The notes beneath the pieces were generated by a model. That model was not told the DNA's origin and made no database searches. It saw only the letters and a program-made list of their open reading frames with translations. A program made the position numbers and the translations under genes. This document shows, one piece after another, positions 28,209 to 37,362 of a DNA stretch of 64,000 nt. Position 1 is the first letter of the stretch, and the number at the start of each line of letters is the position of its first letter. Origin of the DNA: UBA5109 sp963975155 (lineage in GTDB: Bacteria; Pseudomonadota; Gammaproteobacteria; Pseudomonadales; Pseudohongiellaceae); assembly GCA_963975155.1 (NCBI GenBank), contig CAXBFG010000001.1, positions 424,209 to 488,208 on the forward strand, given 5' to 3'.

Positions 28209-29588
28209 CTACAACAGTCGGTTTATGTCGTTATAAAAAGCAATAAACATAATTGAGACAATCAGAAATATTCCTAACTGCATGCCCATAGCTTGTAATT
28301 TTTCCGGTACAGGTCGACGTATCACTGCTTCAATCAGGTAATACAATAAGTGACCGCCATCCAATACCGGTATTGGTAACAAATTCAAAATTCCCAGGCT
28401 GATACTCAGCACTGCAAGAAAACTTAGATAGTATTCAAGGCCAAAAGTTGCAGTTTGACCGGCAACTTGTGCAATCGTGATAGGCCCGCTTAGATTTTCT
28501 ACCGAGATTAAACCGCTAATCATTTTCTTTATGGAGACAAGAATAAAAATTGCGTTGTCCCATGTCTCCTCAAAGGCTTGCGGTATCGCCGAAATTACAG
28601 AATAACGTACAGATCTGTTCATCTCAGCCGGGAGAGTTGGCATAGTTTCAGGTGCGGATACACCGGCACCTATATAACCGGTTTGTTCGCCATTATTATT
28701 AATACTTATTGCCGGACGGATAGTCAGATCAAGCAACTGACCCTGCCTGTCTACTTGAATAAAGAGTTCCTGTTCCGGATTTGCCCTTACAATATCAACC
28801 CAATTTAGCCAGCCGCTTATCTCAACTTGATTAACAGCCAGTATAAGATCACCGCTCTCCAGACCTGCCTGCTCGGCTCTGCTTTCGGGTACTACCTGGT
28901 CAATCAGTGCTGGTATATCAAGTCTGTAAGGGGTTAAACCTAAAGCCCCAAGGACATCAGGTTCGGCATCATTAATTAACCACCGGTCTATATGAATGCT
29001 GCCGTTTTCCCTTAAATCACTACCAGGTAATACATAGCTAAACTCGAGCTGCCCGGTTTCGCCCAGACGCTCCAGCAAAGCAATTCGTACTTCCTGCCAG
29101 GTTCTGGTTTCATCACCACCTATACTGATAATTTCAGCATCTCTTTGCAGACCAAGCGACTCAGCCGGTGATCCGGGAGCAATACCCCCAACGACAGGAG
29201 CAATACCGCTCACACCGGTAATAAACATCAACCAATAGAGCGCTATCGCCAGCAGTAAGTTTGCTAATGGACCGGCTGCAACGATGGCAGTTTTCTGAGC
29301 TAAACTTTTATGATTAAAGGCTTGTGCCTTGTCGCTTTCGCTGATTTCGGTATCCCGCTCCCCGAACATCTTGACGTAACCACCCAGTGGCAGTGCAGCT
29401 ATCCTGTATTCGGTGTCACCCCGGTACCAGCTAAAAATTGATTTACCAAAACCTATAGAGAAACATTCTATTTTTACACCACAACGTCTCGCCACCCAAT
29501 AGTGTCCAAACTCATGGATAGTCACCAGAATACCCAGCGTTACCAGCAAGGATAAAATGTTAATCGTAAATGTCTGTAAAATTTCCAT
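28209..29588 (-). CDS. rseP: RIP metalloprotease RseP
   Basis: RseP is the site-2 intramembrane zinc protease that cuts anti-sigma-E and leftover signal peptides. It has HEFGHYWVAR (HExxH) in the first membrane helix, two tandem PDZ domains in the periplasmic part, and the C-terminal NLLPIPVLDGGHLL motif with the third zinc ligand Asp. The ATG at 29588 gives 459 aa, close to the family; the frame extends to 29675 but the extra residues have no counterpart. It lies between dxr and bamA. Confidence 0.96.
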   Translation of the reverse strand: MEILQTFTINILSLLVTLGILVTIHEFGHYWVARRCGVKIECFSIGFGKSIFSWYRGDTEYRIAALPLGGYVKMFGERDTEISESDKAQAFNHKSLAQKTAIVAAGPLANLLLAIALYWLMFITGVSGIAPVVGGIAPGSPAESLGLQRDAEIISIGGDETRTWQEVRIALLERLGETGQLEFSYVLPGSDLRENGSIHIDRWLINDAEPDVLGALGLTPYRLDIPALIDQVVPESRAEQAGLESGDLILAVNQVEISGWLNWVDIVRANPEQELFIQVDRQGQLLDLTIRPAISINNNGEQTGYIGAGVSAPETMPTLPAEMNRSVRYSVISAIPQAFEETWDNAIFILVSIKKMISGLISVENLSGPITIAQVAGQTATFGLEYYLSFLAVLSISLGILNLLPIPVLDGGHLLYYLIEAVIRRPVPEKLQAMGMQLGIFLIVSIMFIAFYNDINRLL

Positions 29589-29730
29589 TAATCTTCTAAC
29601 AATAGTTTCAATTAATCGTGACTTTATATAAAAGGCTTTAGTAGGTCTGACAGGGATCTTGTGCGACGAACCCAAATCCCTATTAACTGATTACAGCCCT
29701 TTCTATACCCGGATCCGGAGCATTACTGCT

Positions 29731-30939
29731 TCAGGCTGAAATTAAATCCCGAGCCAGCACCCTGGCCTTATGATCTTCTTCGAGTATTTCTTCAATCGTG
29801 CTGGCTACCTTGCTTTCCTGCTTATTCAGGGCACCCTCTATGATAACAGGAATTTGGGTAAAACTGATGTCCCCTGACAGGAATGCCGCCACGGCAATTT
29901 CATTGGCTGCATTCAGGATAATCGGCGCTGTACCTTTGGCTTGTGAGGCTTGTTTACCCAGCTTTAAGCAAGGGAAACGCTCTTCATCCGCTTGCAGAAA
30001 ACTTAATTGAGCAATTTTGCTCAAATCCAGATTTTCCACCCCGGCGGCAATGCGATCCGGCCAGGACAGACCGTAGGCAATCGGCGTTCTCATATCCGGA
30101 TTACCCAACTGGGCCAAAACAGAACCATCCCTGTAATGCACCATGGAATGTATGACACTCTGAGGATGCACCAGCACATCAATCTGGCTGGCAGGAAGTG
30201 CAAAGAGAAAACTCGCCTCAATAACTTCCAATGCCTTGTTCAGCATGCTGGCACAGTCAACCGAAATTTTCGGCCCCATATTCCAGTTTGGATGTTTGCA
30301 AGCCTGTTCCGGAGTCACTTGTTGCAGATCAGAAAGTTCACTGCCTAAAAATGGACCGCCCGATGCCGTGAGCACAATTTTGACGACACCTTGTGGTTGC
30401 GTATTTAAAAATTGCGCATCGGTATTGATGGGTAAGCATTGGAAAATAGCATTATGTTCACTATCGATCGGCAACAATCTTGCCCCCGATTTTTTGACAG
30501 TCTGCATAAACAAATCGCCAGCCATAACCAGAGCTTCTTTATTTGCCAGCAATACTTTCTTTCCCTTTGCCGCTGCCTGCAAGGTCGGCAACAGCCCTGC
30601 TCCGCCTACAATTGCCGCCATAACACTGTCTACAGCCTCGTGTCCTGCGACATGAATGAGTCCATCCATGCCCGATAGTACTTTTGTTGTCAGGCCGGCC
30701 TGATTCAGCTTGTCTTTTAGATCGCCTGCAGACTCCTTATTCAGCATTACTGCAAAAGCCGGCTTAAATTGCAGGCATTGCTGGAACAACAATTCGACCT
30801 GGGTATTCGCTGTTAAGGCAAACACTTCATATCTTGTGTTATTACTGGCAATAACCCTGAGGGTATTGACGCCAACAGAGCCCGTTGAACCCAGTATGGT
30901 TACCTTTTGCTTACTTATTTGCGGCTCTGAAGCTGACAT
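29731..30939 (-). CDS. dxr: 1-deoxy-D-xylulose 5-phosphate reductoisomerase
   Basis: Dxr commits DXP to the MEP pathway, using NADPH. The nucleotide fold motif ILGSTGSVGVNTLRV, the substrate loop LLPIDSEHNAIFQ with metal ligands, and the HPQSVIHSMVHYRDGS segment are intact. It has 402 aa. It lies between cdsA and rseP in the conserved frr-uppS-cdsA-dxr-rseP-bamA block. Confidence 0.97.
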   Translation of the reverse strand: MSASEPQISKQKVTILGSTGSVGVNTLRVIASNNTRYEVFALTANTQVELLFQQCLQFKPAFAVMLNKESAGDLKDKLNQAGLTTKVLSGMDGLIHVAGHEAVDSVMAAIVGGAGLLPTLQAAAKGKKVLLANKEALVMAGDLFMQTVKKSGARLLPIDSEHNAIFQCLPINTDAQFLNTQPQGVVKIVLTASGGPFLGSELSDLQQVTPEQACKHPNWNMGPKISVDCASMLNKALEVIEASFLFALPASQIDVLVHPQSVIHSMVHYRDGSVLAQLGNPDMRTPIAYGLSWPDRIAAGVENLDLSKIAQLSFLQADEERFPCLKLGKQASQAKGTAPIILNAANEIAVAAFLSGDISFTQIPVIIEGALNKQESKVASTIEEILEEDHKARVLARDLISA

Positions 30940-30950
30940 AGGAATAATAT

Positions 30951-31766
30951 TTATGTGAAATAGAACAGTATCAATATATATACCGGAACGGCAGCGACAA
31001 TTCCGTCGATTCTGTCAAGAATACCACCATGACCCGGCAGGATAGAGCCGCTGTCTTTTACACCCCGTACCCGCTTCACCATACTCTCAAATAAATCACC
31101 AACCACGCTAAAAAAAGAAATGACGAATGGCAGCAGGAACAGCATGATCAAGTCGGCGGCCTGAGAATATACAAAACCGTAGCCTAGGCTGAAAATAACC
31201 GTAACCATGGCGCAGGCAAGCAAGCCGCCAAAGACACCTTCCCATGTTTTATTTGGACTCACCAGTACAGCCAGTTTACGCCTGCCCAGATACTTGCCAA
31301 AAAAATAGGCACCACTATCAGCTGCAGCTACAAGTGCTATTAAACTCAGAAAATGAAAGGCGAAGTGCGCATTGTTGCGGAGGTAAAGCAAAGCTAGCCA
31401 GCAAGGCAAAAGAACCAGGATGCCTATCACCGATAAAGGAGCAGGCCTTGCCCAAGAAGAAGACATGCGTGGAAAAACACCAATCATAAAAAATGCCAGT
31501 ATCCAGAAGCATAAACTTACAATCAGCACTATAGAAAAGTATTCCTGCAGGTACAGGTAAGCAAGAAGACCTGCTCCTGAGAAAATCAGGCAATAAAGGC
31601 TACGCTGAACTGTGCTTTTGAAGCCTGCCAGACTTGACCACTCCCAGACGCCAATGAGAGTCACTGCACTCAGGAAAACAGAAAAGACAAAAGCATTAAA
31701 GAAAAATACTGCAATCAGTAATATAAAAACCAGAATACTTGCCGTTACTAGTCTTTTACCCAGCAT
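30951..31766 (-). CDS. cdsA: Phosphatidate cytidylyltransferase
   Basis: CdsA makes CDP-diacylglycerol from CTP and phosphatidic acid. It is a polytopic membrane protein of 271 aa with the family signature near the C-terminus, KRVRGVKDSGSILPGHGGILDR, carrying the metal-binding Asp residues. The 5' end overlaps the uppS 3' end by 11 bases, suggesting coupled translation. Confidence 0.96.
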   Translation of the reverse strand: MLGKRLVTASILVFILLIAVFFFNAFVFSVFLSAVTLIGVWEWSSLAGFKSTVQRSLYCLIFSGAGLLAYLYLQEYFSIVLIVSLCFWILAFFMIGVFPRMSSSWARPAPLSVIGILVLLPCWLALLYLRNNAHFAFHFLSLIALVAAADSGAYFFGKYLGRRKLAVLVSPNKTWEGVFGGLLACAMVTVIFSLGYGFVYSQAADLIMLFLLPFVISFFSVVGDLFESMVKRVRGVKDSGSILPGHGGILDRIDGIVAAVPVYILILFYFT

Positions 31767-32529
31767 TTTTGGACTCTACTTGTTCGCTGACTCTGCCAAA
31801 ACGTCGCTGTCTTTTTGCGTAATCCTTTAATGCTTTATCCAGTTCCTTTTCAGTAAAGTCAGGCCAGTAAACATCTGTGAAATATAATTCTGTATAAGCG
31901 AACTGCCAAAGCAAAAAGTTGGAAATTCTTTTTTCCCCACCAGTCCTGATACATAAATCAGGCGCAGGTATATTGCCAATGGAAATATAGTCCTGCAGCA
32001 GTTCTTCTGTTATATCGTCAATGTCAATTTCGCCCTTTTGTATTTTTGCGGCTGCAGTTTTGGCTGCCTGAACTATATCCCAACGCCCTCCGTAATTGGC
32101 GGCGACATTAACTGTAAGGCCTGTATTGCTTTTTGTCAGATCAACCGCAGCTTGCATATGCTCTCTGAGCTTCTTGGGAAATCTGCTGCGATCGCCGATA
32201 AAATTTATTTTAATGTTGCGGGCATGCAGCTTATTAATTTCCTGTCGTTGCAGCACAGTAAGAAAAAGAGCCATCAGACCATTAACTTCCTTCTTCGGTC
32301 GCAACCAGTTTTCACTGCTAAACACAAAAAGAGTTAAAAATTCGACATTAATGTCTGCACAATAATTGGTTATGCTGCGGGCCTGAATTGCTCCGGCTCG
32401 ATGACCGGATAATTGGGAATTGTTTTCTTGTTTCGACCAGCGATTATTGCCATCCATAATAATCGCGATATGACGGGGTAATTTATTATTGTCGGTTGAC
32501 ACTAAAGGATTACCTGAATCGAGGCTCAA
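31756..32529 (-). CDS. uppS: Undecaprenyl diphosphate synthase
   Basis: UppS builds the C55 carrier lipid for cell-wall synthesis by cis-prenyl condensation. The catalytic motif HIAIIMDGNNRWSKQ, the SSENWLRPKKEV segment and CIRTGGEKRISNFLLWQFAYTE (in pieces) are all present. The most upstream start is TTG at 32529, sharing bases with the frr stop (TTGA); a GTG ten codons in is an alternative. It has 257 aa. Confidence 0.96.
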   Translation of the reverse strand: MSLDSGNPLVSTDNNKLPRHIAIIMDGNNRWSKQENNSQLSGHRAGAIQARSITNYCADINVEFLTLFVFSSENWLRPKKEVNGLMALFLTVLQRQEINKLHARNIKINFIGDRSRFPKKLREHMQAAVDLTKSNTGLTVNVAANYGGRWDIVQAAKTAAAKIQKGEIDIDDITEELLQDYISIGNIPAPDLCIRTGGEKRISNFLLWQFAYTELYFTDVYWPDFTEKELDKALKDYAKRQRRFGRVSEQVESKNAG

Positions 32530-33083
32530 ATAGCCAGCAAATCGGCTTCTTTGGTATTATATTTTTCTTCCACCTTTGCAGTAAAACTGTCAGTTAACTT
32601 CTGAATATTTTGCTCTGCCCTGCGCTCATCATCTTCGCTGATTTCCTTTTCCTTGAGTAAATCTTTGAGATGTTGATTGGCATCACGACGGATGTTCCTT
32701 AAAGCCACACGCGCATTCTCGGCTTCATGTTTCGCCTGTTTGGTATACTCCCGGCGGGTTTCTTCGGTCAGAGCCGGCATAGGAACCCTGATCACATCAC
32801 CGTTGTTAGATGGATTAATCCCCAGGTCTGAACTCATGATCGCCTTTTCAATAGCACCCAGCATATTTTTTTCCCAGGGAGTAATGAGCAGGCTTCGAGC
32901 GTCCTCGACACTGATATTTGATAATTGTTGAATCGGGGTTTCTGCACCGTAATAGTCCAGAGTGATGTTGTCGAGTATGCTCGGATGGGCTCTACCGGTG
33001 CGGATTTTATTGAAGGCGACATCCAGACTGTGTAGGCTTTTCTCCATTCGGTCTTCAGCATCCAGCAAAATTTCATCTATCAC
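32526..33083 (-). CDS. frr: Ribosome recycling factor
   Basis: Frr dissociates post-termination ribosomes with EF-G. It is a 185-residue three-helix-bundle protein with the KIRTGRAHPSILDNI signature and the C-terminal EKYNTKEADLLAI. The start is GTG at 33083 behind a strong AGGAG site. It lies between pyrH (119-base gap) and uppS (overlap), the standard order. Confidence 0.97.
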   Translation of the reverse strand: MIDEILLDAEDRMEKSLHSLDVAFNKIRTGRAHPSILDNITLDYYGAETPIQQLSNISVEDARSLLITPWEKNMLGAIEKAIMSSDLGINPSNNGDVIRVPMPALTEETRREYTKQAKHEAENARVALRNIRRDANQHLKDLLKEKEISEDDERRAEQNIQKLTDSFTAKVEEKYNTKEADLLAI

Positions 33084-33202
33084 CGCTCTACTCCTCTGAC
33101 TTCTTTGTTATCCAATCACATTACTTTAATTTTTTACTTTAAACTTTTAACATCACTTTCAGTTTCTATGCCCAGACTCACTTTTAAGCGTTGAATCAAG
33201 CC

Positions 33203-33931
33203 TTAGGTGCCCGACTCTATAAGCGTACCTTCATCTTCGCCGACCATTATATTAAAAAGCGCTTTCTTCTTGTTCATATCGAACACCCTGACCGGTAGAT
33301 TATGGTCCCGACTCAGGCAGATAGCCGTTAAGTCCATCACGCCCAGTTTCTTTTCCAGCACCTCATCGAAGGTTAGTCGCTCATATTTTTCAGCATCCGG
33401 AAATTTAATGGGGTCAGCAGAATAGACACCGTCTACTTTGGTTGCTTTAAGTACCAGATCAGCATCTATTTCTATGCCTCGTAAACAGGCTGCTGAATCA
33501 GTAGTAAAGAATGGGTTGCCGGTTCCGGCGGAAAAAATAACCACATCTCCGTCTTTCAAATGCCTGATAGCAGTTCGCCTGTCATAATGTTCCACCACAC
33601 CGCTCATGGGGATTGCAGACATTACCCGACTGGGGATGTTGGCACGTTCCAAAGCATCTCGCATGGCCAGTGCATTCATGACAGTCGCCAGCATACCCAT
33701 GTGATCGCCGGTAACTCTTTCCATACCCGCTTCGTGCAAGGCGGCACCACGAAAAAGGTTACCTCCTCCAACCACAATGCCAACCTGTACGCCAATCTCG
33801 ACCAGTTGACCTATTTCCAGCGCCAGACGATCCAGCACTTTTGGATCAATACCGAAGTCCGCACTGCCAGTAAGCGCTTCACCGCTCAACTTCAGCAGAA
33901 TTCTGTCGTATTTACGTATCTTATTGCTCAT
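33203..33931 (-). CDS. pyrH: Uridylate kinase
   Basis: PyrH phosphorylates UMP to UDP; the bacterial enzyme is hexameric and regulated by UTP and GTP. The amino-acid-kinase fold is clear: RILLKLSGEAL at the start, VVGGGNLFRG, and the FSAGTGNPFFTTDSAA loop. It has 242 aa. It lies 59 bases downstream of tsf. Confidence 0.98.
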   Translation of the reverse strand: MSNKIRKYDRILLKLSGEALTGSADFGIDPKVLDRLALEIGQLVEIGVQVGIVVGGGNLFRGAALHEAGMERVTGDHMGMLATVMNALAMRDALERANIPSRVMSAIPMSGVVEHYDRRTAIRHLKDGDVVIFSAGTGNPFFTTDSAACLRGIEIDADLVLKATKVDGVYSADPIKFPDAEKYERLTFDEVLEKKLGVMDLTAICLSRDHNLPVRVFDMNKKKALFNIMVGEDEGTLIESGT

Positions 33932-33990
33932 TGTTCAGTATTAATCCAGTTGTGAGCAGACAGTGGAAGTCTATATTGTCATTACCAGTC

Positions 33991-34872
33991 TTAGTTAGAT
34001 TTCTGGGAACCTTTAAGCTGTTCGGCAACTTCAGCAGCAAAATCTACCTGAGCTACCTCAATGCCTTCCCCCACTTCAAAACGGGTGAAACCCAGAATCT
34101 CAGCATTGGCATCCTTGACCATTTTACCGATTTTAATATCAGGATCCTTAACGAAGGCTTGTTCCGTAAGACTGACTTCCTCAATAAACTTTCTCAGGCG
34201 TCCGCTGACCATTTTTTCTATGATATCTGCTGGCTTGCCACTCTCGGCGGCTTGTGCCGTATAAATCTCGCTTTCCTTGCTCAACACTTCGGCAGGTACT
34301 TCTTCGGCATTTACCACCAATGGGTTAACTGCTGCCACATGCATGGCTATATCTTTGGCCAGTGACTCATCACCCCCGCGCAGACTAACAAGAACAGCAA
34401 TTTTATTATTGGAATGAACATAACTGCCTACCGTCAAACCTTCTTCCACGGCACATGCGACGCGTCTTACAGATATATTTTCACCAATTTTCTGAACCAG
34501 ACCCAGGCGGGCTGCTTCCATTTCGGAATCCATTAATTTAGCGACATCCAGCTCTTTGGTTTCAAAGGCTTTATCCAGTACTTTTCTGGCGAAATTGCCA
34601 AAATTTTCTTCCTTGGCGGCAAAGTCGGTTTCACTGTTGACCTCAACCATAACGCCCATGCTGTTATCACTGGCAATTTTGACTAAAACCACACCTTCAG
34701 CTGCAGTACGACCGGCTTTTTTAGCGGCCTTCATGCTGCCTGCCTTTCTTAAAATTTCAATGGCCTCTTCAATATCACCATTGGATTCAACCAGTGCATT
34801 TTTACATTCCATCATGCCCAGGCTGGTTCTTTCACGTAACTCTTTTACTAATGCTGCTGTAATATCAGCCAT
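33991..34872 (-). CDS. tsf: Elongation factor Ts
   Basis: EF-Ts is the nucleotide exchange factor of EF-Tu. The N-terminal VKELRERTSLGMMECKNAL module (UBA-like) and the conserved VEVNSETDFAAKEENF are clear. It has 293 aa. It follows rpsB with a 133-base gap that holds a hairpin, as in other Gammaproteobacteria where rpsB-tsf form one attenuated operon. Confidence 0.98.
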   Translation of the reverse strand: MADITAALVKELRERTSLGMMECKNALVESNGDIEEAIEILRKAGSMKAAKKAGRTAAEGVVLVKIASDNSMGVMVEVNSETDFAAKEENFGNFARKVLDKAFETKELDVAKLMDSEMEAARLGLVQKIGENISVRRVACAVEEGLTVGSYVHSNNKIAVLVSLRGGDESLAKDIAMHVAAVNPLVVNAEEVPAEVLSKESEIYTAQAAESGKPADIIEKMVSGRLRKFIEEVSLTEQAFVKDPDIKIGKMVKDANAEILGFTRFEVGEGIEVAQVDFAAEVAEQLKGSQKSN

Positions 34873-34963
34873 GATAGTCGGCTCCTTTACTACAATTGAA
34901 ATATCTTATGATCTGCCCCTGCTTAGAGTGCTCTGAATCAGAAAAGTTTAAGCAGGCGCAGAA

Positions 34964-34985
34964 GAAAGGGCTAAAGCGCCCTTTC
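34964..34985 (-). terminator. Hairpin between rpsB and tsf (possible attenuator)
   Basis: On the transcribed strand, arms GAAAGGGC and GCCCTTTC pair perfectly around a 6-base loop, followed by only a short T-rich stretch. The position fits a partial terminator that lowers tsf expression relative to rpsB, as reported for E. coli. Strength cannot be judged from sequence alone. Confidence 0.5.
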
Positions 34986-35005
34986 ATGTTTAGTTTGCGG
35001 CTCTG

Positions 35006-36052
35006 TTAAGCGTCTTTTTTAGCTTCAGCTGCTTTGGCTTTTGGAGCTGCTTTGGCTTTAGCCTTGGCTTTTGGAGCTGCTTTGGCTTTGGCTTTGACCT
35101 TAGCTTTTGGAGCTGCTTTAGCTTTGGCTTTGGCCTTGGCTTTTGGCGCAGCTTTTTCAGCCGGTGCAGCTTTAACTTCAGGCTTTGACGCAACTTCTGC
35201 TGGCTCTTTTGCACTTGCAGAATCACTGGCTTCAGCTACTTCGCTTAGTTCAGGCTTATCTGCAGCTTTAGGCTTGCTTTTAGCCTTAACGGTAACTTTT
35301 GGGGCGCCTTCTGTAGTTTGAGTATTTACTTCTTCAACGAAATCGTCTTTAGCGCTGCCCTCAATATCAGCCACCCCACGTCCGGCAATACAGGCCTCAG
35401 CGACAGCTGAAACATATAACTGTATGGCGCGTAGTGCATCATCATTACCTGGGATAACGATGTCAATGCCATCAGGATTACTGTTGGTATCAACTATACC
35501 AATCACTGGTATACCAATTTTATTAGCTTCAGTGACCGCAATGCGTTCATGATCCACATCGACAACAAAAAGAGCATCTGGCAAGCCACCCATATTCTTG
35601 ATACCACCAATACCGGTTTCAAGTTTCTCCATATTCCTTCGGCGCATCAACGCTTCTTTCTTGGTCAAACGCTCAAAGGTTCCGTCAGTGGACTGGGTTT
35701 CCAGATCTTTTAAACGCTTAATAGAAGCACGGATGGTTTTGTAATTGGTCAACATACCACCTAACCAACGTTGATCGACATAAGGCATGCCTGCACGGAT
35801 GGCTTCTTCCTTGATGATTTTACTGGCAGCTCGTTTGGTGCCAACAAAGAGGATTTTCTGACGACGCTCGGCCATCTGTTTTATCTGGGCTAAAGCCTGA
35901 TTAAACGCAGGTACAGTGTGTTCAAGGTTAATGATATGGATTTTATTGCGGGCTCCGAAAATATAGCGTTCCATTTTCGGGTTCCAGTAGCGACATTGAT
36001 GGCCAAAGTGTACGCCGGCCTTCAGCATCTCTTTCATGCTTGTAGTAGTCAT
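35006..36052 (-). CDS. rpsB: 30S ribosomal protein S2 with long Lys/Ala-rich tail
   Basis: S2 joins the 30S head-body junction. Residues 1 to about 240 are an ordinary S2 with MKEMLKAGVHFGHQ, RWLGGMLTNYKT and the GIPVIGIVDTNSNPDGID segment. The protein continues to 348 aa: an acidic linker (about 245-280) is followed by a tail built of AAPKAK-type repeats almost wholly Lys, Ala and Pro, resembling histone H1-like sequence. The tail DNA (35025-35160) is correspondingly repetitive. The frame is open throughout, so this is not a readthrough. A GAAGG site precedes the ATG. Confidence 0.97.
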   Translation of the reverse strand: MTTTSMKEMLKAGVHFGHQCRYWNPKMERYIFGARNKIHIINLEHTVPAFNQALAQIKQMAERRQKILFVGTKRAASKIIKEEAIRAGMPYVDQRWLGGMLTNYKTIRASIKRLKDLETQSTDGTFERLTKKEALMRRRNMEKLETGIGGIKNMGGLPDALFVVDVDHERIAVTEANKIGIPVIGIVDTNSNPDGIDIVIPGNDDALRAIQLYVSAVAEACIAGRGVADIEGSAKDDFVEEVNTQTTEGAPKVTVKAKSKPKAADKPELSEVAEASDSASAKEPAEVASKPEVKAAPAEKAAPKAKAKAKAKAAPKAKVKAKAKAAPKAKAKAKAAPKAKAAEAKKDA

Positions 36053-36130
36053 AGTTTTTCCTTCGGGTTAAGCCTCCATATATCCCATGAACCCAACCTT
36101 ACGGTAGACCCGATAAAGCACCCGGGGTCA
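36053..36130 (-). ncRNA. Candidate S2 (rpsB) autoregulatory leader, t44-like
   Basis: The region just before rpsB can fold. On the transcript, arms GGGTT (from 36094) and AACCC (to 36065) enclose a segment with GGAGG, a short stem ACC/GGT is capped by a GTAA (GNRA) loop, and CCCG/CGGG can pair further upstream. Gammaproteobacterial rpsB genes carry an S2-binding leader (t44 family) here. Assignment rests on position and fold, not on a covariance search. Confidence 0.5.
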
Positions 36131-36319
36131 TGTGTCGATATATGTGTGACGTTAATTAATAGTTAACAGCAACTTATGTTGCCATATTTTTTGTTTTTCG
36201 GGCTTCAGGCCCTTAAAACGTGCGGCTTTATACCATAAAGTTTAGCCAACTTAAAGTAATTATCACGAGTGATAGTGCTTCAACTGTCGGTTTCTAGTGT
36301 TATAGATGCCGTCGCTTCT

Positions 36320-36440
36320 GCCTTGATCACCCTTCGTCCTATCCTGCTAATCGGCGACCGTCTGGCGACAGGGAAGTCGTCAGCCGAGCCTGTACATGGA
36401 TGTACGTAGTTTGGCGTGTCGACGAAAGCTAGATTGCCAT
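36320..36440 (-). repeat. Structured intergenic repeat, copy B (rpsB-map gap)
   Basis: The 529-base gap 36053-36581 holds the rpsB leader and this element; the rest presumably carries the divergent rpsB and map promoters, and no gene was seen. Read on the minus strand, about 36342-36425 matches copy A at 20.5 kb closely, including TCGACACGCC, AGGCTCGGCTGA and CAGACGGTCGCCGA. Its hairpin is GTACAT/ATGTAC where copy A has GCACA/TGTGC, a compensatory change. Outer arms (CCTTGAT and ATCAGG) pair imperfectly. Confidence 0.75.
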
Positions 36441-36581
36441 CAGGCCTGAACGTTGCAGGGACAGCTTCACGTTGAGTCACTACCTATTTTCCTATACTGC
36501 CAGTGCTACCTGTACTTTGGGGTGGCTGTTACACTAAAATCACGCTCTTGCCCTTACCAATTTAACTAAACCATCCAAATT

Positions 36582-37355
36582 ATGGCTGTAAGTATTAAAA
36601 CACCTGAAGAAATTACCCTTATGCGTGAAGCGGGTCGACTTGCTGCTGAAGTACTGGAAATGATTGAGCCCTTTGTGCAACCTGGTGTCAGCACCGGGGA
36701 GCTTGATCGCATTTGTCATGAACATATTGTCTCCAAGCAGCACGCCATACCTGCCCCCTTAAACTATAACGGCTTTCCAAAATCCATTTGCACCTCGGTA
36801 AATCATGTGATTTGCCATGGGATTCCAAGCGACAGCAAAATTCTGAAAAGCGGTGATATTATCAATATCGACATTACCGTGATTAAGGATGGTTTTCATG
36901 GCGATACCAGCAAAATGTTTCTCGTAGGTGAAGTCCAGAATCATGCAGAACGCCTGGTAAAAACAACTCAGGAAGCACTATATCTGGCAATTGACATGGT
37001 GAAGCCCGGCGTTCGCCTGGGTGATATCGGGCATGCCATACAGCAATATGCTGAAAGCCGTCATTACTCGGTTGTCAGAGAATACTGTGGTCACGGTATT
37101 GGGCGTATCTTCCATGAAGAGCCACAGGTTTTGCACTATGGCAGACCTGGCACCGGACTGGAACTGCAGGCTGGCATGACCTTTACCATTGAGCCCATGA
37201 TTAATGCCGGCGCGCGCTATACCCGCCTCTCCAAGAAAGATGGCTGGACTGTAACAACCAAGGATCGGCGACTCTCCGCACAATGGGAGCATACCCTGGC
37301 TGTCAATGAAACAGGATGTGAAGTCTTGACACGACGTAGCGAGGAAAGTTTTTAA
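36582..37355 (+). CDS. map: Type I methionine aminopeptidase
   Basis: Map removes the initiator Met from nascent proteins. The pita-bread fold metal ligands are visible: Asp residues in NIDITVIKDGFHGDTS, His in GHGIGRIFHEEP, Glu in FTIEPMI and Glu in AQWEHT. It has 257 aa. It is divergent from rpsB, the universal gammaproteobacterial arrangement, and glnD follows seven bases after its stop. Confidence 0.97.
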   Translation: MAVSIKTPEEITLMREAGRLAAEVLEMIEPFVQPGVSTGELDRICHEHIVSKQHAIPAPLNYNGFPKSICTSVNHVICHGIPSDSKILKSGDIINIDITVIKDGFHGDTSKMFLVGEVQNHAERLVKTTQEALYLAIDMVKPGVRLGDIGHAIQQYAESRHYSVVREYCGHGIGRIFHEEPQVLHYGRPGTGLELQAGMTFTIEPMINAGARYTRLSKKDGWTVTTKDRRLSAQWEHTLAVNETGCEVLTRRSEESF

Positions 37356-37362
37356 GCACATA

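Noticed and set aside
34990..35226. A Lys/Gln/Pro/Leu-rich open frame within the rpsB 3' end
   Set aside because: It is a shadow of the repetitive Lys/Ala tail of S2 in another frame.
36280..36480. A 66-codon minus-strand frame in the rpsB-map gap
   Set aside because: It spans the structured repeat copy B and has no ribosome site; the sequence is explained by the repeat.
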